This document shows positions 21,001 through 33,194 of a stretch of 64,000 bases of DNA, in pieces. This DNA comes from Aradus depressus (Eukaryota > Arthropoda > Insecta > Hemiptera > Aradidae), in assembly GCA_963662175.1 (NCBI GenBank), contig OY759216.1, forward strand, positions 40,813,087-40,877,086, read 5' to 3'. The notes under the pieces were generated by a model, which ran no database searches, had not been told where the DNA came from, and saw only the letters and a program-made list of their open reading frames with translations. Both the position numbers and the translations under genes were made by a program. Every line of letters starts with the position of its first letter. The first letter of the stretch is position 1.

Positions 21001-21389
21001 GCTGGTTTGACGAAGCACTTGAATTAATAATCAAGATTGTAATATTATAATATACCTTTATATTATAATATTTGTCTAGTCATTAGCCATCTTCACATTA
21101 GATGTAAGTCACGTAGAATATTCGGTATATATTCGGTGTTATTCAATAATCTATGCATAGAATATTTGGAAAAATGATTCCAGTCTCAATCAGGAAACCT
21201 CTACTATTGTTTAACAAATCAAGGTTCTTCTCGTTCAATGTTTCAGTTAGAAATGGATTTTAGTATGTGAGTAAAGGTCATGTGTTTACTGAGCAGTTAT
21301 CATGCACGAACTTGGCGGAAAGGTATCGAACCTTCTGTCGTTTCTGCCTCGGCTTCCTTCGATCTGGCCGGGTTGGAGCAGAAACCCGG

Positions 21390-22000
21390 AACCCTCTAAT
21401 GATGAAATCATTGATTTTCAGTCAAATTGACAGGGGGTTATTAGGGGGAAGGCTTGACAGAAAAACTCTAATAACTGCCCATAGAATGAATCTATGAGCA
21501 CCTGGCGGAAGACGGAGGAGTATGCTCGGGCTATAGATCACAGCGTTCAAAATTTCTACAGGATTGGTAGAAGCAAAAAGCTCAATTCTCTAGAAATTAA
21601 GAGGAATATTTGCCGAAATAGTCACAGTATATTAAAACAATAAATTAATAAAATGTCATGCCGATACATTTGTTACATTGGCAGTTATTGGGATTTTTGA
21701 GTTGAGTCACCCCTCTGATCCCCCCTCCTTCTGCTGACTCCGCTAAAAATGTATAGGTGTCGCCCTCATAGGGCTTTGAATTCACGTAATTAAAATTTTG
21801 TGTCAATACATTCACTAAAACGGCTGTTATTAAAGTTTTGTGTTAAGCCTCCCCCCTAATCTCGCCTTGGTCCGATTCGGCTGAAAAACAATAGAGGATT
21901 CTGGATACACATTAAAAATTGGGTGTCGATACATTCATTCCATCGGGAGTAATTGTGTTCACATGCACACACCCATACACTCTGACAGAAATTTGTTTTT
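21390..22000. repeat. Family A pieces in both orientations
   Basis: 21410-21500 is minus-oriented (AAACTCTAATAACTGCC). 21640-22000 is plus-oriented with three successive blocks carrying GATACATTYRTTACA, AATACATTCACTAAAACGG and GATACATTCATTCCATCGG. Confidence 0.7.
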
Positions 22001-22439
22001 TTGATTTTTGGTATCTGGAGGAGTAAGACAAATTTAGAAAGTCTGGTATCAATTTCAAAATTGTAGTAATTTTTTGTACTTATGGAAATTTATATTAGTG
22101 TATATTTTTTCTAAAGGATATTCTGTTCAACTTGACGATGTCATGCGAAGTCAAATTGACCTACATATTTACCTCGTTAGTACCAGGAGTTCGTTAGTTA
22201 GTAAATTGATTTTCCTCCAACCGCCTATTAAGACATCCCCCGACCAGCCCATCAATAATTATATCGCGCCATCACCCACTTTCATTTTAGCAAGATTAAA
22301 TTGTTCAGAAGTTATGCGCAGAGAAATTCTGAAATTTCAAGTCGGATTTTTCAATAGAAATCAGAAAGCCCCCACACAAGGCTCAAACAATAAGAACTCA
22401 TGAGACAACTAGTTTTAAGACGACTACTACGAAAAATAT

Positions 22440-22710
22440 GTTATGTTATATGTTAAGAACAAACCTACAATTTACAAAACAATCATAGGGATACACATTA
22501 AAAATTCGTTTTATGTCACCAACAAAGACCTACTCAAAGACCACAAGATTCCTTATTTCCAAGACTTATTCCAACGCCCCTTCAAGAAATTCCATTCTAA
22601 AGGGAATACCCATCCCAATCCCATGGCTCAGAGTTTGTCCTAGCAGTCCCATCCTGACAACCCTTCACGCCCGCCTAACAAGACGATGGCCTCGCGATCT
22701 TCTGTGAACA
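22440..22710 (+). pseudogene. LINE (Jockey-like) ORF2 C-terminal fragment
   Basis: A 5'-truncated ORF2 end with one frameshift. One frame reads FYVTNKDLLKDHKIPYFQDL then HSKGNTHPNPMAQSL; the adjacent frame continues SSPILTTLHARL and RRWPRDLL to the stop at about 22707. The ending RR-W-RDLL matches the C-termini of the Jockey-type sequences at 1315 and 11082, and the HPNP block is usual in Jockey-clade C-termini. The polymerase domain is absent. The downstream stretch is AT-rich without a clear tail. Confidence 0.65.
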
Positions 22711-23299
22711 ATGAGACTAAGTATCAGCACTGGCTCTTCCCATCAATTTTACATTTTATTTTATCTCATGTTCACTTCTACTCATTAAGTATATACTTAT
22801 AAATGTCTTTGCAAAATATCTCAAAGTAATGTTTAAAATTTTATCATTTTATTAATGGTAGTTTTTTAATAAAAAGGGTTATCATTTTTTTGGTATCTTT
22901 ATATAAATATATTTTATTCATATTCCCAACCAACACCGGATCTCTTGCGAAAACAAAAGTTTATTTTCTACTTTTGAGTGTAAGTTGTTTACATCTCTGT
23001 GTTTGTTTATGTTTCTAAAGACATTTGTTGACTTCAGTTCTGAGTATTAAATCCTGTTTACAAAACAAAATTATCTCAAATAGCAATTTAGTACTCAACA
23101 TGAAAGTGACAAAAGAACATTTGTATGCTTTTGGAATTTAATCGTGGTAACAAAGCAAGTGCTGCGGCTCAGCTCGGCTGGTCTGGCTGACACTTTGATA
23201 TAACGCATTATAGCCGGAATGAGGCATATGTACCAAGTTTCAGTCTTCTATTTCTATTAGAAGTGAAGAAATATATATAATATATATATAGAGAGAGAG
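22711..23299. other. Unassigned AT-rich stretch
   Basis: 22800-22880 resembles the edge of Family B (CAAAATATCTCAAAGTAATG and TTAATGGTAGTTTTTT, inverse of 23310-23390). (AT)n and (GA)n lie at 23270-23302. Confidence 0.5.
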
Positions 23300-23760
23300 A
23301 GACCAAAAAAATGATTACCCTTTTTAATAAAAAAAACTACCAATAATAAAATTATAAAATTTTAAAAATTACTTTGAGATATTTTGTAAGTAAATTTATA
23401 GTACATTCTTTGGGGTGCTGAACGTTGATCGTGTTGGTGCTATCTCAAATCTCAGGGCATTTTTATAGTTGGAAATTTAATAAGGTACAATTTTGGGAAG
23501 AACCAAACTTTGATTTTCAAGATGTCATTTTTGGCCGGATTTCGGCATATATTTCGTAAACCGGACAACTTTCGTATGTATTTCATATAATTAAAATGAG
23601 CTTTTTAGTTTTCTCTACAACTTTTATTTGTAGAGACTTTTGATTAGGTCATAAATATATGCGGTATTTTGTAAAATGTACATAGGCCCTGGTATATTGA
23701 ATCCTTATTTTAGACTGGTATGCATATACAGACAGTATCGCGAAAATGGTCAATACATGT
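23300..23760 (+). repeat. Family B copy, extended
   Basis: CTACCAATAATAAAATTATAA, TTCTTTGGGGTGCTG, GCTATCTCAAATCTCAGGG, GGCCGGATTTCGGC, GCGGTATTTTGTAAAATGTA. It shares the last phrase with 44170-44200, which extends the known family. Confidence 0.65.
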
Positions 23761-24574
23761 TCAAGATATCTTGAAACGTGAATTTCCATTGAAAACTCGA
23801 TCTCGGATTTTTGCTCGATTACTTCTTATACCTTTTGTATAGCGTTATACTAAAGTGAAAAAAAATATATATATATTCTAAATAGTAGAAATACGGTCTA
23901 CTAATTACTAATTTGTATGTATGGTCTATCATTCTTTTGTACTCTCAACCCGGGCAGAAAGGCTCTCTATAGGCTGCTGCCTAAAAGAATAAACGTTTTA
24001 TTCCTTGTCCGGGTATCACACGTAATCAGTTAAAAGCTTCAGTTAAAATAATGAAACGCAAAGACTTTTTTATTACTCCAGGTAACTTGATAGTCAAAAA
24101 TACATTTCTTCAAGATATAATCTTTTTTCTAGAAATCACTTCTTCCCAATAAGTCCATTTACTATTTTAACATTATATAATTAAATACAAACTGTAAGAA
24201 CAGACAGCCAACTTTTAATAATATAGACTATGATTTCATAGTAATTTTTTGTGAAGTGTAGATACATTTTACACTTGTATTTTGATCCACGTCAATTTGC
24301 AGTCCCATGGACTTCAATCACAGCTAGTATGTATATTCTATTCAAAGTCAAAATTAAAATAAATATAAATTTAATTCTGTAATTAATGTATTTACGTATG
24401 GCCTATAATCTATTTTGACAAATATTTTCAGAGTTTTAGGTCTAACAATGCCAGTAGATAGGTATGAGAGGCGGAACAAACTTTTTATAGGTTACTAGCG
24501 AGCGGACTCATGCATTCAAAATTCAAAAAATTAAATTAAAAATTTAAAAAACCCCCGACACAAAAATAAACCTT

Positions 24575-24905
24575 TAAAGAAAAAGGGGGGTTTGGCCTTA
24601 TAAACATTTGAGCTCAAACTCCTAGTATCTAGCTGTAATAGAGGCCGAGATCCCTACACAGGCTCTGATGAAACCTGAACATCCTGGAGAAGGCATATCC
24701 GATTTCCATCAAACATGGCTAAGAACCATCTCGCAAATAACAGCTTTTGAAACAAAAAAAAACCTTTGAGATCGGTTCAGCCGTCTTGGAGGTACGATGC
24801 CACAGAGAGACACACACACAGACAAAGGCGTCAAACTTCTAACACCCATCCTTTTGCGTCGGGGGTTGAAAATGTACGAGCTGGGTTTTAGGAGGCATGT
24901 GGGGA
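24575..24905 (-). repeat. RTE-like 3' UTR/tail, uninterrupted copy
   Basis: Minus strand: CCCCCGACGCAAAAGGATGG, TTTGTCTGTGTGTGTGTC, GGCATCGTACCTCCAAGACG, GGCTGAACCGATCTCAAAG, CATCAGAGCCTGTGTAGGG, TTTGAGCTCAAATGTTTATA. The same sequence at 48483-49285 is split by an insertion, so this copy is the empty-site reference. The style (CTGTCTG run, then gene-like GGCTGAACCGAT) is typical of LINE 3' ends in arthropods. Confidence 0.75.
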
Positions 24906-25590
24906 AGTACATTGATTTATATTTTTGATATGCAAACTGTGATCATCCCATGAAACTGTGAAGAAAAAACGAACAATGGAATATACCACCCCAGCTGAGT
25001 TGTGGAGGGGATAAGTGAGTTTCTCCGAAGAGTGATCGTGGCTGGCTCTACCATTAGTGGCGTCTTTACTTCGTTGTCGTGTTACCTTACTGATGCCCCA
25101 CTTTAAGCAACACTAATTCGGATAGCAACTATGCGTATGCCGTTAATGGCTTATTTCTTATTGTCACGTGTTCTAGTCATTCTGCGGACCCCATTCAGCC
25201 ATTTAAAGAGCCATAGTTTGTCCATCCCTGGTCTAAATGATTGGAGAGCATATTTGCCCAGGTTGACCAACCCTCAGGTTTGCCCGTTTGCCCCCTCCCC
25301 TGAGACCTCCAACCTCAGGTTGCCTGTTCCCAAGTTTATACCCGTCCCCACAAGACAGGGTTCCTCATATACACTGGTTAGGACATGCCCCATCCTATAT
25401 TCAGACTATTTTGCCTTCTCTCTCACATCCCTGAAGAGAATCCACGACAGCTACCCTCCCATCCCATATCTTTGTTTTACCCAACACATTTTTTGTGATA
25501 TTTTACTTCCATGTGTGCTGTAGGAACTATTGTTAGGTAGAAAACAACAAAATGTTAAAAAGAGAAAAAAATAAATCCACTCCAATAGAA
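24906..25590. other. Unassigned stretch
   Basis: Contains TTTGTCCATCCCTGGTCTA at about 25215, a phrase seen near hAT-type ends, and a 130-codon frame (25131-25523) without a recognisable domain. Not called as a gene. Confidence 0.35.
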
Positions 25591-25591
25591 G

Positions 25592-25975
25592 AATGTTTCA
25601 GAAAAGTCGTCAATCACCGGCAATAAACTTTCCCAGCACGAATGAACTGAGTTGTTGCTCTCCCTCTTAACACGAGACGTATATTGAATCCTCATACAAA
25701 ATTTCGTGTCGATATATTCATTACATCGGCAGTTGTTAGGGTTTTTGAGACGAATTCTCCTCCCCTTATCCTCCACTATCCTCTGTTCGAACTCGCGGAA
25801 AATTAGTTGGTTACGTTCCTTTAGGGTTTTGAATTTAAATATAAAATTTCAATTTTGTTGATACATTCATTACTTTGGCAGTTAATGGAGTATTTGAGTT
25901 GAGTGCCTCTCTGATTCCCTCCTTCTGTTTCTCCAATTTCACTGAAAATTCATTAATGTTGATTTTTTTTCAGAG
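25592..25975 (+). repeat. Family A copy
   Basis: GTCAATCACCGGCAATAAAC, CCCAGCACGAATGAAC, then two blocks with GATATATTCATTACATCGGC and GATACATTCATTACTTTGGC. Confidence 0.75.
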
Positions 25976-26002
25976 GTATCTTCTTCTTTTTTCTTTCTTG
26001 AT

Positions 26003-26095
26003 TTTTTGACAATATTTTGGAACACTTCCACGTCCCTTCTTCTGGTTTCTATGTTTATACGTGAAAGCGTCCCGAAATATTGTCAAAAAATAAAA
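26003..26095. repeat. Inverted repeat with about 19-bp arms
   Basis: TTTTTTGACAATATTTTGG and CCGAAATATTGTCAAAAAA flank a loop of about 50 bp. It may be the remnant of a foldback element. Confidence 0.7.
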
Positions 26096-26160
26096 AAAAG
26101 ACACGTCTGGAAAAAAAGTGCCGGGAACAATCAACATCCCGTGAAGTTTAAGAAACAAAA

Positions 26161-26356
26161 AGGAGCCATGGTGGCCGTGCGAGCTAGGTCGCATGGTCTC
26201 ACCATGGTCTGCGGGTTCGAATCCCGTCCGGGAGTGAGTTTTATTTCGTAGATGGAACTCCCTCCCGGGGCCATGGATGGATCGTAAAAATAACTAAATA
26301 ATAACACATAGATGGCTAGTGTGGGGTCTGCCGAGGCCAAAAAAAAAAAAACACAA
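26161..26356 (+). mobile_element. SINE-2, a second tRNA-like SINE
   Basis: Head GGAGCCATGGTGGCCGTGCG with a box A-like segment and a perfect box B GGGTTCGAATCCC. An unrelated body (CGGGGCCATGGATGGATCG) follows, then a tail after GCCGAGGCC consisting of about 13 A. It differs from SINE-1 in every part. The head does not close an acceptor stem, so it is not a tRNA gene. Confidence 0.7.
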
Positions 26357-26754
26357 TCCATTATGGTAGATGTTGATTACCGACTGTAGATTCTAATGAC
26401 GGGGTTTTCCGAGCTCCCTGTACCTGTTTCCTTCAGCACCCTAGTATTATTTTGTACCATTTCATTGCAATGTAAGACTCCATCCAGTGTACATGCCCTC
26501 TCCCCAACCCTGCTTATTCATAGTAAGTCATTTTAATGTTTACTCTTTATTATGTTCCACCTATTTGTCTATTTCCATTATTAATGTTTATGTTTAGTAA
26601 TGTAATCATATTTAATTTTAATGTTTAGTAATTATTCATAGTAAGTCAGTTTCAATTTTTAACTTGTTATAATGTATTTTTAAAGTTCAGTAATGTTTAT
26701 CAACAAAAAAATTTTTGTTTATTTTTGATTCTAATCTTGATTTCCCCCCATGTT

Positions 26755-26835
26755 TGTAGGCCCTGATGATGATATAAAATATATCAAAACGTTGGCATTT
26801 GAATAGTGTTTTCTTCCATCTTTGACTGACCCTCA
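26755..26835 (+). ncRNA. Hammerhead-like dyad, degenerate
   Basis: CTGATGA is followed by a perfect 7-bp stem TGATATA/TATATCA with an AAA loop and then AAAACG. A hammerhead core needs GAAA after stem II; here the G is replaced, so activity is unlikely. Such motifs are known in Penelope-like elements. Confidence 0.3.
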
Positions 26836-26869
26836 ATATTCCTACAGTTACAATCCATCATGTTACAGG

Positions 26870-27215
26870 GTTTTGAACGAACATAGAAAATGTTGTGCCG
26901 ATACATTCAATACAACGGCAGTCTTTATGGGATTCTAGTCTTATAAACTTTGTGTCGATACAGTCGGGATTATCGGGGTAAAACTCAACACCAAATTTCT
27001 GACCGATTACATAAATTTCCTTATATTTTGTATAGCCGGGGAGGTAAAATAGCTCATTTCTTTGTTTCCCCTTCTACTGAAAATAAATAGGTGTCGTCTT
27101 TATGGGGTCTTGAATTCACATACATTTTTGAGTTAAGCCCCCACTAACCCCCTCATCCTTTGACCTGGCTTCCTTTGGCTGAAATTCGATATATAACAGT
27201 TGATGGCTGATTCTT
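26870..27215 (+). repeat. Family A copy
   Basis: GATACATTCAATACAACGGC, GAAAATAAATAGGTGTCGTC, GAGTTAAGCCCCCACTAACC. The blocks are compressed. Confidence 0.65.
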
Positions 27216-27660
27216 TATTCTTTATAAAATTACACGGTTTTTAATTGTTTCAATCCTTCTGCGTCGAAAATGTAACAGGTTAAAACAATATAGGGGTTGA
27301 TGCACAACCCTTGACGACAACCGATATTACTTCCTTTGATCCGGAGCTATCTTGAAAACCGTTATCAAAAGAAAAAAGGAAAACTCCTTGTTGTGAAGAG
27401 AGGTTGCAAAAACAAAGACACTCCAAACTGTTTGCAGAGGACCCTCAAAAGGAAAGAATTCCCTAAAATGGACAGTGCTCATTGAAGAACAATGGCCGCC
27501 CTAATTACAGAGCAGAGCCGTTTGAACAAGAACTTACCACATAAGATGCTGAATATCTCGGAACATTACTCCTGGAGACTGCCTACAGAAGACACAGAGA
27601 GGCCGGCTAAACCTGGCCAACTTGCTTTTCAAGACAAGCTTATGTTTAGTATTGTAGTTT
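27216..27660. other. Unassigned stretch
   Basis: An 82-codon frame starts at 27492 and runs into the adjacent SINE. No domain. Confidence 0.4.
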
Positions 27661-27661
27661 T

Positions 27662-27925
27662 TTGTGACATCCCCAGGCTTCAACTACGATGTAATATCGC
27701 CTACTATCAGAGGGCTCTTTTGCCACTCTTGTGGAGTTGAGCCCAACTCTATAGTGAGAGTCCTAAATGTTGTCTATCCAGGTTTCGTTACCTAAGCTAG
27801 AGACCATCGGGACGGCATGCTCCAGGTTTTTTTTCTTCCCAAAAAAAATCTTCGGCGACGAGGTTTTGAACCCGCGATCTTGAGCTCAGTTGGCAAGCAC
27901 GCTACTCCGAACTACCGATGCCCTC
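27662..27925 (-). mobile_element. SINE-1, near full length, old
   Basis: Tail side CTTCAACTACGATG, 3' stem, TTTTGAACCCGCGATCTTGAG box B region and ACTACCGATGCCC head. Confidence 0.78.
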
Positions 27926-28010
27926 AATGGAAAGGATGTTTTATTCATTCCAGTATGCAGGACTCTGCTTATCGGTACTCTGCTTGGAACAAGAAAACGC
28001 GTGAAAATAT

Positions 28011-28306
28011 ATATCGCGCACTACCAGAGCGCTATTTTGTCGCTCTGGTAGACATAAACCCGACTCTACAGTGGGAGTTTTTTATTTTTTCCTACCCTAA
28101 ATTATTTCACCAAGGGTAGGGAGGGTCTTTAGTTAGTACCTGACATCGTACAGACACGGGACCATAGCTTACCCCCCTATCCGAAGGAAGGCATGCTCAC
28201 TCTTTCTACATCCCCCAGACAAAAAATCAAAGGGCTTCAGCCGAGTTTCGAACCCGCGATCTTGAGTTCAGAAGACATGCACGCATCCTCTGTGCTACCG
28301 GCGCTC
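28011..28306 (-). mobile_element. SINE-1, near full length
   Basis: The third hairpin is perfect here: CTACCAGAG and CTCTGGTAG. Box B TTTCGAACCCGCGATCTTGAG; head GTGCTACCGGCGC. It lies 85 bp from the previous copy in the same orientation. Confidence 0.8.
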
Positions 28307-28309
28307 TAG

Positions 28310-29255
28310 AAAATATATAGCTATATTGTATACTGTAATAAAATTAACTATCGTTTAAATGTATTAGTTGCAAGGAAGTGAAGGGTGACAGAATTGCTCT
28401 TCATTGTATTTTTTCACACGCTCTTAATGTATTGCACAACTGGTCTCTCTAAAGACTAAACTATCGAATATTACACTCAACCGAGGAATAATTCTGAAAA
28501 TCACGACCAACGTCATTCCCTTCTTTTGAGGCTGCATTTCCCAGAACTCTTCATGTTCTTAGGATCCCTTTCCTCGATGGTTTTTGTCTTATGTCTTGAT
28601 GTTTTTGTCATAATAATTATTATGAAAATAAAATATTTTTCAAAGTTTCTTCTAACCTATTTCAAAAAACAAACCGATAAAATCTTATATTTTGGAAAAA
28701 AATGTGGATCACTTGTTTGGAGCAAAGTATCGAATGTGCTTTTTTGGTAATTAATAACAATTATTGATAAAATACTATTAGCAGCCTCAAAAAGTAAAAG
28801 AATCAGTTAATTGAGTCTTCTGAAAAATAGTGATTTTCACATTCGATACTTTACAGTTGACACGACCATATCTTCAGCTTATTTATTTATGGGATGTCCC
28901 TGGTATATGTTTTTCACTTTTGTCATGAGACTAACAAGATACAATAATTACTACAAAACGACAAAAGTATTGCATGGGCAGGTTTTGTTCATAATTATGT
29001 CAGATACTTCAGACGACATAAAACTCATTATACTCTCCTGAGAAGAAGTGAAACAAAAGGATTTATATTTTTTTCTAATTAATGAGTAAACATGTCTTTC
29101 TGAAGGATATTTTCTGCTCATACAACGTTAATAATACGGTTAAAACATTAACTCACTTTTTTTAGGGGAGTTGACATTTTCATGTTCAGAATCGTGGAAA
29201 AATATACAGGTTTGTGACATCAACAGCAGACAACAAGTGTACGTTTTTTACTTTC
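28310..29255. other. Unassigned AT-rich stretch
   Basis: Several 60-76 codon frames have no recognised domain. CACATTCGATACTTT (28839) and CGAATATTACACTC are not repeats I can place. Confidence 0.4.
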
Positions 29256-29800
29256 TCACCTGTACAAAATGTAGGGGAAGTTATGTAATTGGTCAAAAAA
29301 CTCGATGGGGAGTTTTCAACGGAATTTCATGTTTTGCGACGTCCAGATTCCAAAAATGAAAAAAAAAAATCCGTGTCTTTGAACACGATAACTCTCCACA
29401 GAATTAATGTATCGACACGAAATTTTATATGTGAATCCAGAACCATATAAAGACGACATCTATTAATTTTCAGACGAATCGATCAAAGGAAATGGGGGGG
29501 GGGGGGGGGGGGGGAATTAAAGAGGTGACTTACCACAAAAACTCTAATAACTGCCGATAGAATGAATTTATAGACACGAAATTTCATATGTGAATTTGAA
29601 ACTCCATGCGGAGAACACATCAATTTTCAGTGAAATCGGATGAAGAGAAAAGGGGGATCAGAGGGGGGCTCAACTCAAAAAACCAAATAACAGCCGAGGT
29701 AATGAATAAATCCCCATGAATTTTCATATCTAAAGTCAAAATCAAAGATAAAACCTGTCAAAGTTCAGAGATATATATTGAGGAAAAGGGCGGGGACTAG
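29256..29800 (-). repeat. Family A copy, minus orientation, long
   Basis: AGGGGAAGTTATGTAATTGG, GTATCGACACGAAATTTTAT, GACGACATCTATTAATTTTC, a G-run (29494-29514), CTAATAACTGCCGATAGAATG and CTCAACTCAAAAAACC. It has three blocks with roughly 110-150-bp spacing. Confidence 0.8.
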
Positions 29801-30365
29801 AAACTCCTCTCCCTCTCTTTCTAGTCGGTAGTTATTTATTCATGCGTTATTTTCGTACCACATTTATAATTAAATTCCATAAGTAAACTGAGATTTAAAA
29901 CTTTCCAGTGTGAGGTCCTTGAAACTTTCTTCTTATTTCTTTCTTACTTTTTCTAGTTTCTCTTCTGAGCAAGGTTGAAGCTACTTCGATTCCAACTTGA
30001 TAATGGACTCGAACTAAGTGCTAAGCCTTACCTAGTACTTACAACAAACTTGAGTAACCCCATTATTCTCCCGAAACCAACAAATTTCCGGCACTAATTT
30101 ATTTCTGGAGTACGAACCGTCACTCAGAAATACCTTAAAAACCAACTTCTCTGTTCCTTCAGCATAGCAACTTCTTCTCTTCTACCCGGGTTGGAAGTAC
30201 AGAAGGACTTGAAACGAAATTGAAAAATATACAGTGTGCATCTCTAATAAACTTTAAATTCTAAGTTAGCAAAACATGCTCATGAACATAACGAATTTGC
30301 CGTCATTTTGGAAATTTTTAAAAACGGACTACAGATTTATGTTGAAGACTTCGATACTCACTATG
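29801..30365. other. Unassigned stretch
   Basis: No feature supported. Confidence 0.5.
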
Positions 30366-30719
30366 TAGTTAGTTATTATGACTCATGCCCTGGTTTTAAC
30401 TACAAGATCATAGTCATAATAACATCATAACACAGTGCTCATGTGTTCATGACATGGCATGTTCATGACATGATCCATATCGCCTAATACCAGAGTGCTC
30501 TTTTGACACTCAGGTGGACATGAGCCCGACTCTACGGTGGTAGTCGTAAACTTTGCTTACTCTAAACTTTTATTCAACTAGGGGTCTTTAACGAGTACCT
30601 GACGTCGTACAGGCTCGGGACCATCGCTTAACGTCCCACCCGAAGGACGGCGTGCTTAAGTTTATTTTACCTCCTCCATAAAATAAACTAAGGGCCTCGA
30701 CCGGGTTTCTAACCCGAGA
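30366..30719 (-). mobile_element. SINE-1, subfamily 1-like body, head truncated, with internal duplication
   Basis: The tail (GTTAGTTATTATGACTCATG) is followed by an extra segment of about 65 bp rich in CATGACATG / CATGTTCATG before CGCCTAATACCAGAG. The body is then normal to CGGGTTTCTAACCCGAG, where the head is lost. Confidence 0.8.
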
Positions 30720-30899
30720 TAAATTTGTATTTTTGAAGTAAATAGCCTTTTTTACCATATTATCGGCCCAAGATTTTTAATGATCTTCTATTTAATTTTT
30801 TTCTATTTTTGACTACCCGAAATAAAAATAAATAAAAGTAATATTGAAGAAAAAAAATTTAATAAATCTTTGAATCACAATATGATCATTTGAATATCG

Positions 30900-31235
30900 T
30901 TGCAAGTGCCCCGGCTAGAGTGACCGGTATCCCCATGGTCCTCAGCAGCTTCCGATGGAGCACTCCCCGAGGATGTGCCGCACCGTCAGAGGGACTCAGC
31001 AGCAGAGTCTGGGCTGGCTCCTGGTGATGAGGTGCTCCTGACTAAGTCGCCTATGTCCCAGCCTCAGTCTGGTCACTGTAATCTCCTCTCTTCTATTCTT
31101 CCGAACCGATGAGACCCACGGCTTAACTTCTCTCTTAACAACTTTCAACTTGTTATAGTCCACCTCGGCCCATATCCTTCTTTGGGAAACACTGCTGAAA
31201 GTTGGGGGGGAGGGAAAGTAATATAATAATTGGGA
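30900..31235 (-). pseudogene. I-type LINE ORF2 C-terminal fragment
   Basis: The minus strand encodes KPWVSSVRKNRREEITVTRL, RLGHRRLSQEHLI, then, after a stop, VPLTVRHIL and EC. This is the end of the RNase H region and the C-terminal Cys/His motif of I-clade or related LINEs (R-EE-TRLRLGH ... C--C ... LTV-HIL-EC). It is paralogous to 58182-58616. There is at least one in-frame stop, so it is dead. The upstream polymerase part is absent. Confidence 0.7.
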
Positions 31236-31289
31236 AAAACATTCGCCATGCGGAAAAACAATTTTCTTTACAGATTTAAGGTACATTCC

Positions 31290-31720
31290 TATTTCCTTCC
31301 ATTTGTTTCAAATAAAATCTAAGTAATAATGAAACGGTTAACAAAAGAGCTGACAGAGCAGGGCGGGATTACAGTCGGAGTGGACGACTCATTGACTGAA
31401 CACAACCCTCTCAATAATTCAGAAGTCATCTTGTCTGTAATATTTAAAAGGGTTCCGGTTATCGACTTTTGAAATCGATACCTCACAGTTGATGGACATC
31501 CCCTTCTGATAAATCTTTCAATTCCGCAGAAACCTCTTACTTAGGTTTTCACCCTCTGAAAGGGACAGCAACCAATGAAAATGGTAGATAATTGATCCCC
31601 TGAAAAAGGATTTATTCTCTTCTATAATTGATGTGGCCAAAATGATTTTTTTATGAGAATTATTTTCACAAATTTCTGGAGCTCACTTATTCGTTAATGA
31701 ATTTTTTTCTCAGCAATGCA
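31290..31720. other. Unassigned stretch
   Basis: No feature supported. Confidence 0.5.
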
Positions 31721-32450
31721 AAGAGAAAGTTGTGTAAACAGGGAAAATCTATGTTACGTTTTTAACGAAATTTCACGTTTTCTTCTCCTAACACAAATGA
31801 CTGTTTTGACTAAAAATCAATAGTTAATTTTAATTTACATAAAGGACTTCTGTATCGTCAGATCAAATTTCGTATCAAAACATTTTCATTACATCAGCAG
31901 TTATTAGGGTTTTTGAGTTGAAACACCCTCTGGTTTCCCTTCCTGGAAGTATATATGTGTCGTCCTTATGTGGTTTTAGATCTACATATAAAATTTCGTG
32001 TCAATGAATTCATTACAACGACAGTTATTACAATTTTCGCCTTAAGCCTCCCCCTAAACCCCATTTTGTCTTTGGCCCATTTGGTTGGTCAATTGGTGTC
32101 GTCTTTAGGTGATTCTGGATACACATATAAAATGTATTGTCTTTACATTCATTTTTTCAGGAGTTATTGTGTTGATCAAAACACATGAAGACATTTTTTT
32201 TTTTTTTACTTCCCAGTCGAAGGGCCAGAGAGAAAGGGCTCGACTCAAAATACTCTAACAACTGCCAAAGTAATGAATGTACATAATTTAGTAAGCGTTT
32301 TCAGAAGCAACTGCTTAAGTCAACAATTGAGTTTTAGGCCAAAGGGTCGTTTGGCTTTGGAGGGAGTTTTTGACAGATTACATAACTTCCTCTATACCTG
32401 GGGAAGTAGTGAGCCTCATAACTCCTGACAGAATGAATATATTCACGTCA
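31721..32450. repeat. Family A pieces, plus then minus
   Basis: 31850-32180 is plus-oriented (three blocks: TCATTACATCAGCAGTTATT, TCATTACAACGACAGTTATT, TCATTTTTTCAGGAGTTATT). 32225-32370 is minus-oriented. TACCTGGGGAAGTAGTG closes the unit. Confidence 0.7.
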
Positions 32451-32836
32451 TAAAGACAATTCTTATTTATTTTCTAAAGCAGCGGTTCCTAATTTCTATT
32501 TGGAGTACAATGGAAGTAAATAGTCTAAAGGAGAAATACCACCGAATTATTTTATATATTATACCACAGACGGGCACATATACATACGTCAACACCCTCA
32601 GTCGTGTACATATAGTATATATACACACATATAAATTATATGTTTAACATTCAAAGATTACAAACCCTGAAAACAAACTACAAATTTAATTAAGAGATGT
32701 ATGTTTGATTTGAAACAAATATAGACCTTCGGAAGGCCGCATAATCCATTATATTCTCAAGCACGCGCCGCATATCAAAATAAAATAAGACTCTAAGGTG
32801 TGCTTCGTGGACTGCATTATGGTGGAAACTTATCAC

Positions 32837-33159
32837 AATGACTCATGCCCGGGCTTACTTTCGAGGTCGCCTACTACCAGAGGGCTCTTTCGTCACTCTG
32901 GTGGAGATGAGTCCGACTCTACTGTGGGAATCCTATATTTTGCCTACCCTAAATTTTTATTCATCTAGGGCAGGGGTCTTCAACGAGTACCTGACATCGT
33001 ACAGGCTCGGGACCATCGCTTAACGTCCCGTCCGAAGGACGGAGTGCTTAAGTTTATTTTACCTCCCAGATAAAATAGACTAATGGCCTCGGTCGGTTTT
33101 TGAACCCACGTTCTTGAGCTTAGAAGACAAGCACGCATACTGCTGAGCTACCGGCGCCC
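32837..33159 (-). mobile_element. SINE-1, full length apart from tail
   Basis: CATGCCCGGGCTT, CTACTACCAGAGGGCTC, hairpin arms of subfamily 1, head GAGCTACCGGCGCC. The CCTAA tail is missing. Confidence 0.85.
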
Positions 33160-33194
33160 ACTAAAAGTTTTAAAAGTTTAAGGGAATAAAAAAT

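Noticed and set aside
25131..25523. 130-codon plus-strand frame
   Set aside because: Pro/Leu-rich, no recognisable domain, splice context or homologous block elsewhere in the window.
28526..28750. Hydrophobic 74-codon frame resembling a membrane peptide
   Set aside because: AT-rich sequence readily yields Phe/Leu/Ile-rich frames; no further support.
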